Of a stretch of 64,000 nt of DNA, positions 51,627 to 60,445 are shown piece after piece. Every line of letters starts with the position of its first letter. Within the stretch, counting starts at the first letter, position 1. The notes below the pieces were generated by a model. The model was not told the DNA's origin and did not search any database. It saw only the letters and a list, made by a program, of their open reading frames with translations. The stretch is taken from NCBI RefSeq assembly GCF_017471675.1, contig NZ_JAFUSK010000051.1, positions 1 to 64,000 on the forward strand, in the 5' to 3' direction. Both the position numbers and the translations under genes were made by a program. This DNA comes from Pseudobutyrivibrio sp. (GTDB lineage Bacteria; Bacillota; Clostridia; Lachnospirales; Lachnospiraceae).

Positions 51627-52544
51627 CTACATATAGATTAGGTTTGACAGGTAATCCGACAAACGCTTCATAGCCCTGTTTGCCAATGGCAATGGCATTT
51701 GCTGATACACATGCCACCCATCCTTTTCTATATCAATCACTGCATTGCAGCCAGCCTTATGCATCTTTTTTTGTAAAGATATACTGTCATCCAGTAAAAT
51801 CTCATTCTTGCCTACCATTATATAGGTAGGTGGAAATCCCACAAAACTGCCATTTAGTGGGCTATATATTTCATCTGCCGGATTTGCATCCTTACCTATA
51901 TATGCTTCTCTAACACCTAGCACATAATCCTTTGTAAGAATCGGATCCTTTTCTTTACAGGCTTCGTAGGATGAAGCCGTTGCTGTCATATCTGTCCAAG
52001 GGCTAAATAGCATCATGCACCTTGGAGTCAGTTGTTTTTCCACTAAAAGCTTTCTGGTCATACATAATACCAGATTACCTCCTGCGGAATCACCTGCAAA
52101 AATCACCTGCTTAGCACCGTACCCTTTATCCATCAGATAGGACCACACCTTCATAGCATCCTCTAAAGGTGCGGGATATTGATACTCTGGTGCCAATCTA
52201 TACTCAAATGAAACTACAGAAAACCCTGTTGATACTGCAAGCTTGGCTGCAAGAATCCTTGCATATCCTAAGCCCCCACAGGTGTAGCCTCCACCGTGAG
52301 CATATAGAATGATATACTGAGGATTATGTGCCAAATCCGGTTTAACCCATTCGCAGGAAATGTCCCCTGTAGTAAAAGCTTCTACTGTAACTCCACCTGT
52401 AGGCGCAGCAAGCTTCCCAGCTAATTCCATAGCGGACCTTTGCTTTTTTAAGTCTTCATCCGTTAGGGATTTGCCACCAATAGAATTAACTGCTTTGATA
52501 GCCTTCATCAACGGATCATTAAGATTGATTTTTAATAAAGCCAT
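51627..52544 (-). CDS. Alpha/beta hydrolase of the hormone-sensitive-lipase family
   Basis: This hydrolase of about 305 residues has the oxyanion motif HGGG in YAHGGGYTCGG, the nucleophile Ser in FAGDSAGGNLVL, the acid in PADEIYSPLNG-following VGKNEILLDDS and the His in KDGWHVYQQM. The family hydrolyses short acyl esters. An in-frame ATG lies 75 bases upstream, but AAGAGGG precedes this one, which decides the start. It begins the run that also includes the acyltransferase, the zinc-ribbon membrane protein and the EAL-GGDEF gene. Confidence 0.88.
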   Translation of the reverse strand: MALLKINLNDPLMKAIKAVNSIGGKSLTDEDLKKQRSAMELAGKLAAPTGGVTVEAFTTGDISCEWVKPDLAHNPQYIILYAHGGGYTCGGLGYARILAAKLAVSTGFSVVSFEYRLAPEYQYPAPLEDAMKVWSYLMDKGYGAKQVIFAGDSAGGNLVLCMTRKLLVEKQLTPRCMMLFSPWTDMTATASSYEACKEKDPILTKDYVLGVREAYIGKDANPADEIYSPLNGSFVGFPPTYIMVGKNEILLDDSISLQKKMHKAGCNAVIDIEKDGWHVYQQMPLPLANRAMKRLSDYLSNLIYM

Positions 52545-52668
52545 ACTTTCCCTCTTAATTATACTATTTTTATTATAATAATTATGAGCTTCTTTTTCTA
52601 TAAAATCAGCAAGAAACATTTAGTAATATACATTTTTATTGCTTTGAGTAAAATTTCACAGTTTTTTC

Positions 52669-52698
52669 ACATTTTGGTCACAGTTTGACACCAAATGT
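52669..52698 (+). promoter_or_regulatory. Inverted repeat upstream of the YjfB gene
   Basis: ACATTTTGGT (52669-52678) pairs with ACACCAAATGT (52688-52698), with one bulge. It contains TTTGACA, a possible -35 box. It may be an operator for the yjfB gene that starts at 52766, or for the divergent hydrolase gene. Confidence 0.45.
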
Positions 52699-52765
52699 AA
52701 AGCGTTACATGATAGAATGTCTTTGTACAGAAAAAGCGTTAAGTCTTTTTTAGGGGAGGCGCAGC

Positions 52766-52963
52766 ATGGATATAGCTGAGATTTCTATGAATTTAAGTCA
52801 AAACCAGCTCCTTTCAGCAGTGGGGACTGCTATGCTCGGCAAGACTTTAGATGTCGTAGAAGGACAAGCCGAGGCTTTATCAAAAAGTATGGATATGAAT
52901 TCTCCTTCTTTGGAAAGCTTGGTTTATCCTACGTCAGGTACCATGATTGATATGCGCATATGA
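52766..52963 (+). CDS. YjfB family protein (putative motility protein)
   Basis: This 65-residue protein matches the YjfB family (MDIAEISMNLSQNQLLSAVGTAMLGKTLDVVE). It is small, helical and not exported. The family is found in flagellated Firmicutes and some proteobacteria and is named motility-associated in databases; no function is proven. GGGGAGG precedes the ATG. The terminator hairpin at 52992-53019 follows. Confidence 0.85.
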   Translation: MDIAEISMNLSQNQLLSAVGTAMLGKTLDVVEGQAEALSKSMDMNSPSLESLVYPTSGTMIDMRI

Positions 52964-52991
52964 GTTATAAATGTATTTTGGTTTTTACTAT

Positions 52992-53019
52992 AAAAGAGCT
53001 TGCCCGTTGCAAGCTCTTT
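52992..53019 (+). terminator. Terminator after the yjfB-type gene
   Basis: AAAGAGCTTGC pairs with GCAAGCTCTTTT around CCGTT, giving 11 bp. Confidence 0.9.
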
Positions 53020-53139
53020 TCATTTGCGTTATAGTTATTAACCTATATCAATTACTTTCAAATATCGGTAAGCAATTCACAATATAAAATTTTCTTTCTA
53101 TGCTTTATTCACATTTTTTACATTGTTAGTTCACCTGTA

Positions 53140-53240
53140 GATAGTATTATAATTACATCGCAAGACAGAAGCGATGAACCATTTTTTTCATAACATTATT
53201 CTCCCTTTTGAAAAGCGATGCCCCGCCGGCATCGCTTTTT
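53140..53240 (+). ncRNA. Possible small RNA between yjfB and the AraR-like gene
   Basis: TATAAT is followed by CATCGC/GCGATG, a small hairpin, a T-run (ATTTTTTTC) and then a strong terminator-like hairpin (53211-53240). No coding frame is visible. A short transcript of about 80 nt is possible. A good -35 box is missing, so the assignment is weak. Confidence 0.25.
53211..53240. terminator. Bidirectional terminator of the AraR-like repressor gene
   Basis: AAAAGCGATGCC (53211-53222) pairs with GGCATCGCTTTTT (53228-53240), 11 bp with a CCGCC loop. It lies 17 bases past the repressor stop. Confidence 0.9.
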
Positions 53241-53256
53241 ACCTGTCTAAAATTAA

Positions 53257-54324
53257 TTAAAAACAGCTCTTTCGTTCTATAACCTTAGGTTCGAGCATAA
53301 TATGCGCTTCTTTACGTGGAAGTGTACCATCTATCAAGCCCAGAAGGGTGGTCGCGGCAACTTTGCCAAGCTCCTCCTGTGGATGTGCGATGGTTGTGAT
53401 TCCTTTGCTGTGGGCAAGTAGGGAATTGTCGAAGCCTGTCACAGAAATATCGTGAGGCACACTTCGCCCAATATTTTGAAGACCCTTTATAACATCGGCG
53501 GCTATCTCGTCATTGTAGCAAACCACTGCATGACAGGATAAGCCGCTTTCTAATATTCTAATTAAGCCTTCCATTGGCTTCATTGTTTTATCCTTAGTGT
53601 GGTACCAGATAACTAAATCAGGATTGTAGGCTATGCCGGCAGCCTGTAGTGCCTTGATGTAACCCTTGTGGCGAAGGATGCCCTGGGTGTCGTCAGCCTT
53701 AAAAATGCCAGCAATATTTTTGTGTCCTAGACCAATCAAATGCTCGGTGATTAGCTTTCCACCTTCCACGTCATCAAGCATTACAAATGGACGGTCCATC
53801 ATTGCTTCGTAACAGCCTTGTATGAAAACGTATGGGATTCCCATAGCATCCATCTGGTCGTAAAGAACCTGGTGCTGACAGCTGATGGCACTTTGGCTAG
53901 GCTCGATAATCATGCCATCGATGTTTTTGGATAACAATTCTTCCATACACCAAGCCTCACCCTTTCTGGAGTTGTTGGTAGTTTTAAGAAGAATACTGTA
54001 GCCGTTTTCATCTAAAACCTGATTAATCCCCTGTATTACCCTAGGAAAGATATAGTCTGACATATAGGTTGAAACCACAGCAATATTTTTAGTATGTCTT
54101 TTATGATTTTTACGAGTTGCAACAAATGTGCCACTTCCGTGCATTGCGTAAAGGTAGCCCTCAGTTATCATTTCAGATAGCGCTTTTCGTACGGTTTGCC
54201 TACTAACTCCATACTTATTTGCTAATTGGTTCTCTGAAAGAATTTTATCTCCCTCTTGATACCGTCCTTCATTTATTAATTTTTTAATATCCCTTATTAT
54301 TATGTCTTTTTTAGAATAATTCAT
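53257..54324 (-). CDS. GntR/LacI-type transcriptional repressor (AraR-like)
   Basis: This 355-residue protein has an N-terminal GntR winged helix (residues 10-65: ENQLANKYGVSRQTVRKALSEM, then GYLYAMHGSGTFVA). A LacI-type periplasmic-binding-protein-like effector domain follows (NIAVVSTYMSDYIFPRVIQGIN; SVTGFDNSLLAHSKGITTIAHP). This is the architecture of AraR, the arabinose-responsive repressor. No arabinose genes are next to it, so the effector is unknown. The ribosome site is weak (GGAAAG). It is convergent with the yjfB side and sits beside a restriction-modification pair. Confidence 0.9.
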   Translation of the reverse strand: MNYSKKDIIIRDIKKLINEGRYQEGDKILSENQLANKYGVSRQTVRKALSEMITEGYLYAMHGSGTFVATRKNHKRHTKNIAVVSTYMSDYIFPRVIQGINQVLDENGYSILLKTTNNSRKGEAWCMEELLSKNIDGMIIEPSQSAISCQHQVLYDQMDAMGIPYVFIQGCYEAMMDRPFVMLDDVEGGKLITEHLIGLGHKNIAGIFKADDTQGILRHKGYIKALQAAGIAYNPDLVIWYHTKDKTMKPMEGLIRILESGLSCHAVVCYNDEIAADVIKGLQNIGRSVPHDISVTGFDNSLLAHSKGITTIAHPQEELGKVAATTLLGLIDGTLPRKEAHIMLEPKVIERKSCF

Positions 54325-54336
54325 CTTTCCAAATTA

Positions 54337-55227
54337 TCATCTATTGATAGTTCTATTATAGCTATCTAACGCCATTCCCTTAGATATTGGATTGTTTTTA
54401 TACTCTAGTGTTTTTGAATTAAATCCTATATATGATTCAAAACCAAGGAAATACATAGCTAAACACATAGACAATTCATCAGTTTGCGCATCAAGAGTAG
54501 ATGCTATCGCCCTTAATTCATCTATAACTGTATCATTCGGCACACATACTTTGTCACTTTCGGAAACAACTGATTCTATTATTTCAGGAAGCTTCAAGCA
54601 CATTTGATAAAAGGCATCTTCTTCCCCAGTAACTATATCGTAGAACTGGTCAATACTAACTCTTCTAATTCTTTTATGTGATACCTTGTTTCCATCAACA
54701 CTTGTTTCCCATTTAATATTCTGCGAATGCTTAGCAATAGCCTCTACTAAAAAACATGCACAATCATCATCTGACAATAGTTGATTTTGCATTTTTATAT
54801 ATGTTTTAGCAGCAGAAGCTGAATTCATAGTGTTATGTTTATTCTTCATCTCAACATAAACAGTATGAACTGTATCTCCATCTGGAAGTATGATTCCATC
54901 ATCATTCTTATAAATTACGTCCCAGCCACCATCTTTTCCATTATCTGGCACATAGCATTTATCGATATATTGAAAAATTCTTTGATGAAAATAACCTATA
55001 TCATTATTATTAGATTTATCTCTCTGTCTTGATATTTCATTGCTAACAATCTCATCCCAAGATGCCTGATATACCATTTTGTCAAACAATATCTTTATAG
55101 GGTCAACAATATTACTATTAAACTTTTTAATATCGTATGGCTCCAATTTTGTACCATACTTAGTTATGGTATTTTCAACATGTTTTCTAAAATCTTCTTC
55201 TTTTATAAAACTAAGCTCCCAAGACAT
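54337..55227 (-). CDS. Eco47II-family type II restriction endonuclease
   Basis: This restriction enzyme of about 296 residues begins MSWELSFIKEEDFRKHVENTITKYG. The Eco47II family signature and a PD-(D/E)XK-like core are visible in KDGGWDVIYKNDDG, followed by VYVEMKNKHNTMNS (E-x-K). Eco47II itself cuts GGNCC; this homologue's site is inferred to be similar. The frame begins 144 bases earlier in the methyltransferase, but GGAGG lies 9 bases before this ATG. It overlaps the methyltransferase stop by about 17 bases, so the pair is translated together. Confidence 0.88.
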   Translation of the reverse strand: MSWELSFIKEEDFRKHVENTITKYGTKLEPYDIKKFNSNIVDPIKILFDKMVYQASWDEIVSNEISRQRDKSNNNDIGYFHQRIFQYIDKCYVPDNGKDGGWDVIYKNDDGIILPDGDTVHTVYVEMKNKHNTMNSASAAKTYIKMQNQLLSDDDCACFLVEAIAKHSQNIKWETSVDGNKVSHKRIRRVSIDQFYDIVTGEEDAFYQMCLKLPEIIESVVSESDKVCVPNDTVIDELRAIASTLDAQTDELSMCLAMYFLGFESYIGFNSKTLEYKNNPISKGMALDSYNRTINR

Positions 55228-56233
55228 ATACATTTTCCTCCAAAGCTTTCTTAATCTGCGCCGCGACTTCATATCCCAAATTAACCGGAACAGCATTTCC
55301 CACTTGCTTGTATTGAGACATAATACTTCCGCAAAATTCCCACTCATCTGGAAAACTTTGACATCTAGCATTCTCTCTTATAGTGAAAGGTCTTGCCTCA
55401 AGTGGATGACAACGTTCTGTTTGCTTTTGAGATGGAGATGTCAATACTGTCAATGAGGGTTCCTCCATACTTAATCTTCTTAAAATACCCGTCCTTCCAC
55501 CAGCCATATACCAACAGCTTTTCATATATTCTTTTGCAATTTCAGGATCAATATCTCTCCAATAGCCTCCAGGAGGAACAAGTTCAAATATTTTTCTTTT
55601 CTTTTCTCCGTATGGAGTGTATGGAGAATCAGGAACATTATATAAAATATCTTTCAAAACAGGCTTATATTCATGTTTTTTTGGAAACTCAAACTTTATT
55701 TGATTTGCCAAATCTTTTCTTATTCCAACAGTTATAAGCCTTTCCCTTTTTTGAGCTACCCCATAGTCCCAAGCATTAAGCACCTGTTTTTCAGTGACAT
55801 AACCAGCATCTTCAAAAACATTAAGCATGGTTTTATATGTTTTTCCACCATCATGTGTTAATAAACCTCTAACATTTTCAAATAAAAACATTTTTGGTTG
55901 TAACTTCTTCAAAAACACTGCGTAATGGTAAAACAATGTGCCACGAGTATCTTCGAAACCAAGTCTTTTTCCAGCATAAGAAAAAGCTTGACAAGGAGCA
56001 CCGCCTGACAATAAATCTAAATCGCCTTTTTTTATATTAAATAATTCTTCCAAATTTTGATTTGAAACATTTGCAATATCATCATGTATCACGTTCCAAT
56101 TTGGCCTGTTAGTCTTAAGTGTATTGCACGCATCTGCGTCAAATTCCACTAATCCAATTGTATTAAATCCTGCTTTTTCAACACCAAGTGCCAAACCACC
56201 TGCTCCAGCAAACAGTTCTATTGTTGTATACAT
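55211..56233 (-). CDS. DNA (cytosine-5-)-methyltransferase of a type II R-M system
   Basis: This 340-residue C5-methyltransferase has its motifs in the standard order: I ELFAGAGGLALGVEKAG (about residues 6-22), IV GGAPCQAFSYAGKRLG with the catalytic Cys, VI LFENVRGLL, VIII QKRERLITVGI and X VGNAVPVNLG. It protects the host from the adjacent Eco47II-type enzyme and is expected to methylate the same site. It has a good promoter, and the inverted repeat ATCTATA...TATAGAT over the predicted start may control timing. The pair is AT-rich and isolated, which suggests transfer. Confidence 0.93.
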   Translation of the reverse strand: MYTTIELFAGAGGLALGVEKAGFNTIGLVEFDADACNTLKTNRPNWNVIHDDIANVSNQNLEELFNIKKGDLDLLSGGAPCQAFSYAGKRLGFEDTRGTLFYHYAVFLKKLQPKMFLFENVRGLLTHDGGKTYKTMLNVFEDAGYVTEKQVLNAWDYGVAQKRERLITVGIRKDLANQIKFEFPKKHEYKPVLKDILYNVPDSPYTPYGEKKRKIFELVPPGGYWRDIDPEIAKEYMKSCWYMAGGRTGILRRLSMEEPSLTVLTSPSQKQTERCHPLEARPFTIRENARCQSFPDEWEFCGSIMSQYKQVGNAVPVNLGYEVAAQIKKALEENVYVLGA

Positions 56234-56244
56234 TTCTACTCCCT

Positions 56245-56270
56245 ATCTATAATTTATTGTATAGATTATA
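56245..56270 (-). promoter_or_regulatory. Promoter and operator-like repeat of the R-M operon
   Basis: On the minus strand the -10 box TATAAT (complement of 56265-56270) is overlapped by the inverted repeat ATCTATA (56245-56251) / TATAGAT (56260-56266). A weak -35, TTAATT, lies 18 bp upstream. The repeat covers the start site, suggesting autoregulation by the methyltransferase or a missing C protein. Confidence 0.5.
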
Positions 56271-56370
56271 ACACTAAATATATGCATAAATTAAGAACAA
56301 TTATTTTTAGCATTATCATCCATGTAATTTTATCATATTAAAAAAATCTGGTCCATCCATATTTAAAAAA

Positions 56371-56400
56371 ATCCTAGCAGCTAACTACTGCTAGGATTTT
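56371..56400. terminator. Terminator of dapL
   Basis: ATCCTAGCAG (56371-56380) pairs with CTGCTAGGAT (56388-56397). A-rich on the left and T-rich on the right, it can work in both directions. Confidence 0.85.
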
Positions 56401-56405
56401 ATATA

Positions 56406-57620
56406 CTATAGTTTCTTTATACGCTCAATTGCTCTAGCGGTATTTTCTGTGGATCCGAAGGCTGTCAGGCGGAAGTATCCTTCACCGGATGGTCCAAAGC
56501 CTGCTCCAGGTGTTCCTACTATCTGAACCTTTTCTAATAAGTAATCGAAGAATTCCCATGAAGTCATGTTGTCAGGAGTCTTAAGCCAGATGTATGGTGC
56601 GTTAACGCCACCGTATACCTCGAAGCCTGCATCCTTAAGACCAGTATATATTGTCTTGGCGTTATTCATGTAGTAGCCAACCTGCTCCTTAATCTGAGCC
56701 TGACCTTCTGCTGAATAAACTGCCTCACCAGCGCGCTGGATGATGTATGGAGCTCCGTTGAACTTAGTGCCGTGACGTCTAGCCCACATTCCGTGAAGTG
56801 ATGCCCCATCAAATACCAAATCCTTAGGTACTACAGTATATCCAAGGCGTACGCCAGTAAAGCCTGCATTCTTAGAGAAAGAATGAATCTCTATAGCGCA
56901 TGTGCGGGCACCTGTACATTCATAGATGGAATGAGGTACATCTGCTTCAGAAATATAAGCCTCATAAGCTGCATCAAAAATAATCAGGCAGCCATTTTTA
57001 TTAGCATAATCAACCCATTGCTGAAGCTGGCTCTTAGTAAGAGTAGTTCCAGTTGGATTGTTAGGAAGGCAAAGATAAATAACATCAGGTGTCTCACTTG
57101 GAAACTCTGGCACGAATTTATTCTCTGCTGTTGTAGGCATATAAATAATATCTGACCACTTGCCAGACTTGTCATCGTATGTGCCACCTCTGCCTGCCAT
57201 AATATTAGAATCAACATATACAGGATAAACAGGGTCACATACTGCTATCTTAACATCATCAGCGAACAGCTCCTGAATATCTGCAGAATCTGACTTAGCT
57301 CCGTCTGATACGAATATCTCATCTGCACTAATATCACAGCCTCTAGCCTGAAAATCTGTCTTAGCAATAGCTTCTCTTAAGAAAGGATAGCCTAAATCAG
57401 GTGCATAACCATGGAATGTGTTAGCGCTGCCCATCTCATCAACTGCACTATGAAGTGCCTTAATCATAGCTGGTGCAATAGGCTGAGTAACATCGCCAAT
57501 GCCAAGTCTGATTATATCAGCATTTGGATTAGCCTCAGAGTATGCTGCTACCTTCTTAGCTATTGTAGAGAAAAGATAGCTTCCTGGAAGTTTTGCAAAA
57601 TTCGAATTTACCTTAAACAT
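56406..57620 (-). CDS. dapL: LL-diaminopimelate aminotransferase
   Basis: This cytosolic pyridoxal-phosphate enzyme converts tetrahydrodipicolinate straight to LL-diaminopimelate, a shortcut used by many Clostridia for lysine and peptidoglycan synthesis. At 404 residues it has the DapL opening MFKVNSNFAKLPGSYLFSTIAKKV, the PLP lysine in HSFSKNAGFTGVRLGYTVV and the late GFGPSGEGYFRLTAFG. AGGGAGGCG precedes the ATG. It stands 24 bases from hisA. Confidence 0.97.
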   Translation of the reverse strand: MFKVNSNFAKLPGSYLFSTIAKKVAAYSEANPNADIIRLGIGDVTQPIAPAMIKALHSAVDEMGSANTFHGYAPDLGYPFLREAIAKTDFQARGCDISADEIFVSDGAKSDSADIQELFADDVKIAVCDPVYPVYVDSNIMAGRGGTYDDKSGKWSDIIYMPTTAENKFVPEFPSETPDVIYLCLPNNPTGTTLTKSQLQQWVDYANKNGCLIIFDAAYEAYISEADVPHSIYECTGARTCAIEIHSFSKNAGFTGVRLGYTVVPKDLVFDGASLHGMWARRHGTKFNGAPYIIQRAGEAVYSAEGQAQIKEQVGYYMNNAKTIYTGLKDAGFEVYGGVNAPYIWLKTPDNMTSWEFFDYLLEKVQIVGTPGAGFGPSGEGYFRLTAFGSTENTARAIERIKKL

Positions 57621-57644
57621 GTCCGCCTCCCTTTTAATATTTAA

Positions 57645-58433
57645 TTATCTGGTTGTTATTCTTTTAACTATTCGCTCATAGGATAAATTTCCGCCGAATA
57701 AATCCAAACACGAGCCAACAGTAAAATCCATATTATTATCGCTGAGATAGCTGATAAGCTCGATGTCGCCATAATCAGAGACGCCACCTGCGTATGTGAT
57801 TGGCACTCTCTTATAGCGGGCCAAAAATCCAACTAAATCTCTGTCGATTCCGTTTTGTCTGCCTTCAACATCTGCTGCATGAATCAAAAACTCATCACAG
57901 TAATAAGCTAATCTATCAAGGAAATTGTATGTGATAATCTCCTTTGAAACCTTCTGCCAGCGATCTGTAACAATTACATATTTATCATCAACTCTGGTGC
58001 ACGACAAATCAAGAACCAAGTGTTCTCTGCCAACAGCATTTGATATGCGCTTAAGGGCATCATAATCCACCCTTCCATCATTAAAAACAAAGGAAGTAAC
58101 GATTACATGGCTAGCACCTGCATCGATATACTCCTTGGCGTTTTTATCATCAACGCCTCCACCGTACTGCATGCCATTTGGGAATGTGCTAAGTGCTTTG
58201 ATAGCCTCTTCCATAGAAGCCTTGTACTCCTTGGTGCCTTTCATATTGAGGTTAATAATGTGACCACCATTTAGGTTGTCAGCCTTGTAGATATTTGCAT
58301 AATAAGCTGCATCCTTATCGGCTACAAAATTCTCCTTTGGCTGTCCATCAGCCTTTCCCAAATCTGAGATAGTATCTCCTACTATCTGCTTTACCTTTCC
58401 GTTGTGAATGTCAATGCATGGTCTGAAACGCAA
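57645..58433 (-). CDS. hisA: HisA, eukaryotic-type ProFAR isomerase
   Basis: This 262-residue (beta-alpha)8 enzyme isomerises ProFAR in histidine synthesis. The opening MRFRPCIDIHNGKVKQIVG, NLNMKGTKEYKASMEEAIKA, QYGGGVDDKNAKEYIDAG and TYAGGVSDYGDIELIS match the eukaryotic-type HisA subfamily (long loops, weak similarity to bacterial HisA). Other his genes are not in the window. The start codon is TTG at 58433, with GGGGAGG 8 bases before it. It is followed by dapL. Confidence 0.9.
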   Translation of the reverse strand: MRFRPCIDIHNGKVKQIVGDTISDLGKADGQPKENFVADKDAAYYANIYKADNLNGGHIINLNMKGTKEYKASMEEAIKALSTFPNGMQYGGGVDDKNAKEYIDAGASHVIVTSFVFNDGRVDYDALKRISNAVGREHLVLDLSCTRVDDKYVIVTDRWQKVSKEIITYNFLDRLAYYCDEFLIHAADVEGRQNGIDRDLVGFLARYKRVPITYAGGVSDYGDIELISYLSDNNMDFTVGSCLDLFGGNLSYERIVKRITTR

Positions 58434-58479
58434 TTTCTCGTCCTCCCCTGTTATAGTTTAGTCATTAAGCAAGTAAAAA

Positions 58480-59784
58480 TTAACGTAAATTATAATCGCA
58501 ACCAGAAATATTTTCAATTACACTTTCGTAGAAAATTGTGGCAATTTTCAATAAATATTCGGTATCTTTCACACCTGCTGTCTCATAGCAAGAATGCATT
58601 GCAAGCTGAGCCAATCCTATATCAACACCATTGATAGAAACATGGGCATTAGAAATGTTACCAAGTGTAGAACCACCTGCAACATCAGAACGGTTTACAA
58701 ATGTCTGATAAGGCACCTTAGCCTTGTTGCAAAGCTCTGTGAAAATGCCAAATGCAAGACCATCAGTCATGTACTTCTGATTAGCATTGAACTTGATAAC
58801 AACGCCCTCATTCATAAATACCTTGTTAGTAGGGTCACTCTTCTCTGGGTAGTTTGGATGAAGAGCATGTGCATTGTCAGCAGATACCATAAATGAATTA
58901 GCAATTGCTGTTAATAATGTAGAATTATTTCCACCCATTGCCTCGTTAATTCTAACAAGAGCATCATAAAGGAATGTAGAATCAGCACCCTGCTTTGTTC
59001 CACTTCCTACTTCTTCGTTATCAAATGTTACATGAATCTGAACTGCAGACTCTGAATTCTTAGCATCAAGAAGTCCCATCATTGAGCTGTAAGAGCACTG
59101 AAGGTCATCTAATCTTCTGATTGAAATGAACTCATCCTTAGCACCCCAAACCTTACCAGGCTCTCTGTTGTATAAGAATAAATCGCTTCCTAGGATATCG
59201 TCTTCCTTAACAGATAAGCTTTCAGCAACAAACTTCTTAAGGTTAAAATCTTCATCCATAGAAACAAGTGGAAGCATATCCTTTTGCGCATTGTACTTAT
59301 AGCCGTCATTTGCCTCACGGTTCATGTGTATAGCAAGGGATGGAAGCATGCACAAATCCTTGTCTAAATTAACAAGCTTTGTTTCAATACCATTCTTAGA
59401 CTTAACAATGGCGCGACCAGCTATAGAAAGAGGTCTGTCAAACCATGGCGCCATAAGCATTCCGCCGTACTTTTCTGTATTAAGCTTTACATAGTGGCCT
59501 TCCTTCATCTCAGGCATTTCCTTAATACGGAAGCTTGGTGAATCGCTGTGAGACGCCATAATCATGAAGCTCTTGTATTCAGCCTTTGGCATTCTAAATG
59601 CAAGAATTGATGAACCGTTTCTTGTAACGAAATAATTCTTACCAAGCTCAAGCTTCCACTCCTTAGCCTCTGAAAGCTCCACAAAGCCTGCATCTAAGAA
59701 TCTTTGTCTTTCATTTGCTACAACGTGAAACTGTGATGGACTCTCCTCTATAAATTCAAATAAACCTTTTACTGTTTCATTCAT
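58480..59784 (-). CDS. apeB: M18 family aminopeptidase
   Basis: This 434-residue cytosolic zinc aminopeptidase of the aspartyl-aminopeptidase family M18 has metal ligands in MASHSDSPSFRI (His), VTFDNEEVGSGTKQGADS (Glu-Glu) and DVAGGSTLGNISN (Asp). The opening NETVKGLFEFIEESPSQFHVVANE is typical. It degrades peptides from protein turnover. AAGGAAAG precedes the ATG. It overlaps the flavin reductase stop by 4 bases (ATGA), so translational coupling is expected. Confidence 0.95.
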   Translation of the reverse strand: MNETVKGLFEFIEESPSQFHVVANERQRFLDAGFVELSEAKEWKLELGKNYFVTRNGSSILAFRMPKAEYKSFMIMASHSDSPSFRIKEMPEMKEGHYVKLNTEKYGGMLMAPWFDRPLSIAGRAIVKSKNGIETKLVNLDKDLCMLPSLAIHMNREANDGYKYNAQKDMLPLVSMDEDFNLKKFVAESLSVKEDDILGSDLFLYNREPGKVWGAKDEFISIRRLDDLQCSYSSMMGLLDAKNSESAVQIHVTFDNEEVGSGTKQGADSTFLYDALVRINEAMGGNNSTLLTAIANSFMVSADNAHALHPNYPEKSDPTNKVFMNEGVVIKFNANQKYMTDGLAFGIFTELCNKAKVPYQTFVNRSDVAGGSTLGNISNAHVSINGVDIGLAQLAMHSCYETAGVKDTEYLLKIATIFYESVIENISGCDYNLR

Positions 59785-60356
59785 TTTTTCTTTCCTTCTT
59801 TCTTTACTGAATATCCAAAAGTCCCTTTAGGACTGGTTAGGCCATAATATGTTCCATGGGAATAAGCAAGCAGATTGGCTTTTTCAAGTTCAAACTTGCC
59901 AGTTTCATTCATATAGCTTTCATCTGCATGTACAGCCAAAACATCTGCTACAAACATGGTGTGACTGCCATATTCATGAGCTTCTTTAACTCGGCATTCG
60001 ATGTTGACTGGTGATTCAACAATGAGAGGTACATTGATTTCATCAGCTTCTTCCTTATGAAGATTGCATTTTTCGAATTTATCAACATCTCTTCCGCTTT
60101 GCACTCCACAAAAATCTGTAGCAAAGCTAAGCTCCTCAGTAGTTAAGTTGATTGCAAATTCCCCTGTGTCTTTTATCATCTGATAGGAATATCTGCTAGG
60201 TCTTACAGATATATATGCCATTGGTGGATTCGTGCAAACTGTACCTGTCCAAGCTACTGTAAGCACATTATCATTGCCATCCTTATCACGGCATGTAACC
60301 AAAACAGCCGGAAGGGGATATACCATATTTCCTGGCTTCCATTTTTGTTTTCCCAT
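59781..60356 (-). CDS. Flavin reductase family protein
   Basis: This cytosolic FMN-binding split-barrel protein of about 191 residues opens MGKQKWKPGNMVYPLPAVLVTC. Conserved segments are DNVLTVAWTGTVCTNPPM, VRPSRYSY and GEFAINLTTEELS. It may reduce flavin for a partner enzyme. A longer reading begins with GTG six bases upstream, but AGGAGG is spaced correctly for the ATG at 60356. It is coupled to the M18 aminopeptidase gene. Confidence 0.88.
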   Translation of the reverse strand: MGKQKWKPGNMVYPLPAVLVTCRDKDGNDNVLTVAWTGTVCTNPPMAYISVRPSRYSYQMIKDTGEFAINLTTEELSFATDFCGVQSGRDVDKFEKCNLHKEEADEINVPLIVESPVNIECRVKEAHEYGSHTMFVADVLAVHADESYMNETGKFELEKANLLAYSHGTYYGLTSPKGTFGYSVKKEGKKK

Positions 60357-60411
60357 GTTCACCTCCTAAAAAACTACCCTACTAATATACTCTAAAAAAT
60401 TCCATAAGAAA

Positions 60412-60436
60412 AGGGGCTTGCACATAAGCAGCCCCA
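60412..60436 (-). terminator. Terminator of the 51-residue protein gene
   Basis: GGGGCT (60413-60418) pairs with AGCCCC (60430-60435), followed on the minus strand by TTTTCTT. Confidence 0.7.
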
Positions 60437-60445
60437 CTTAAAATA

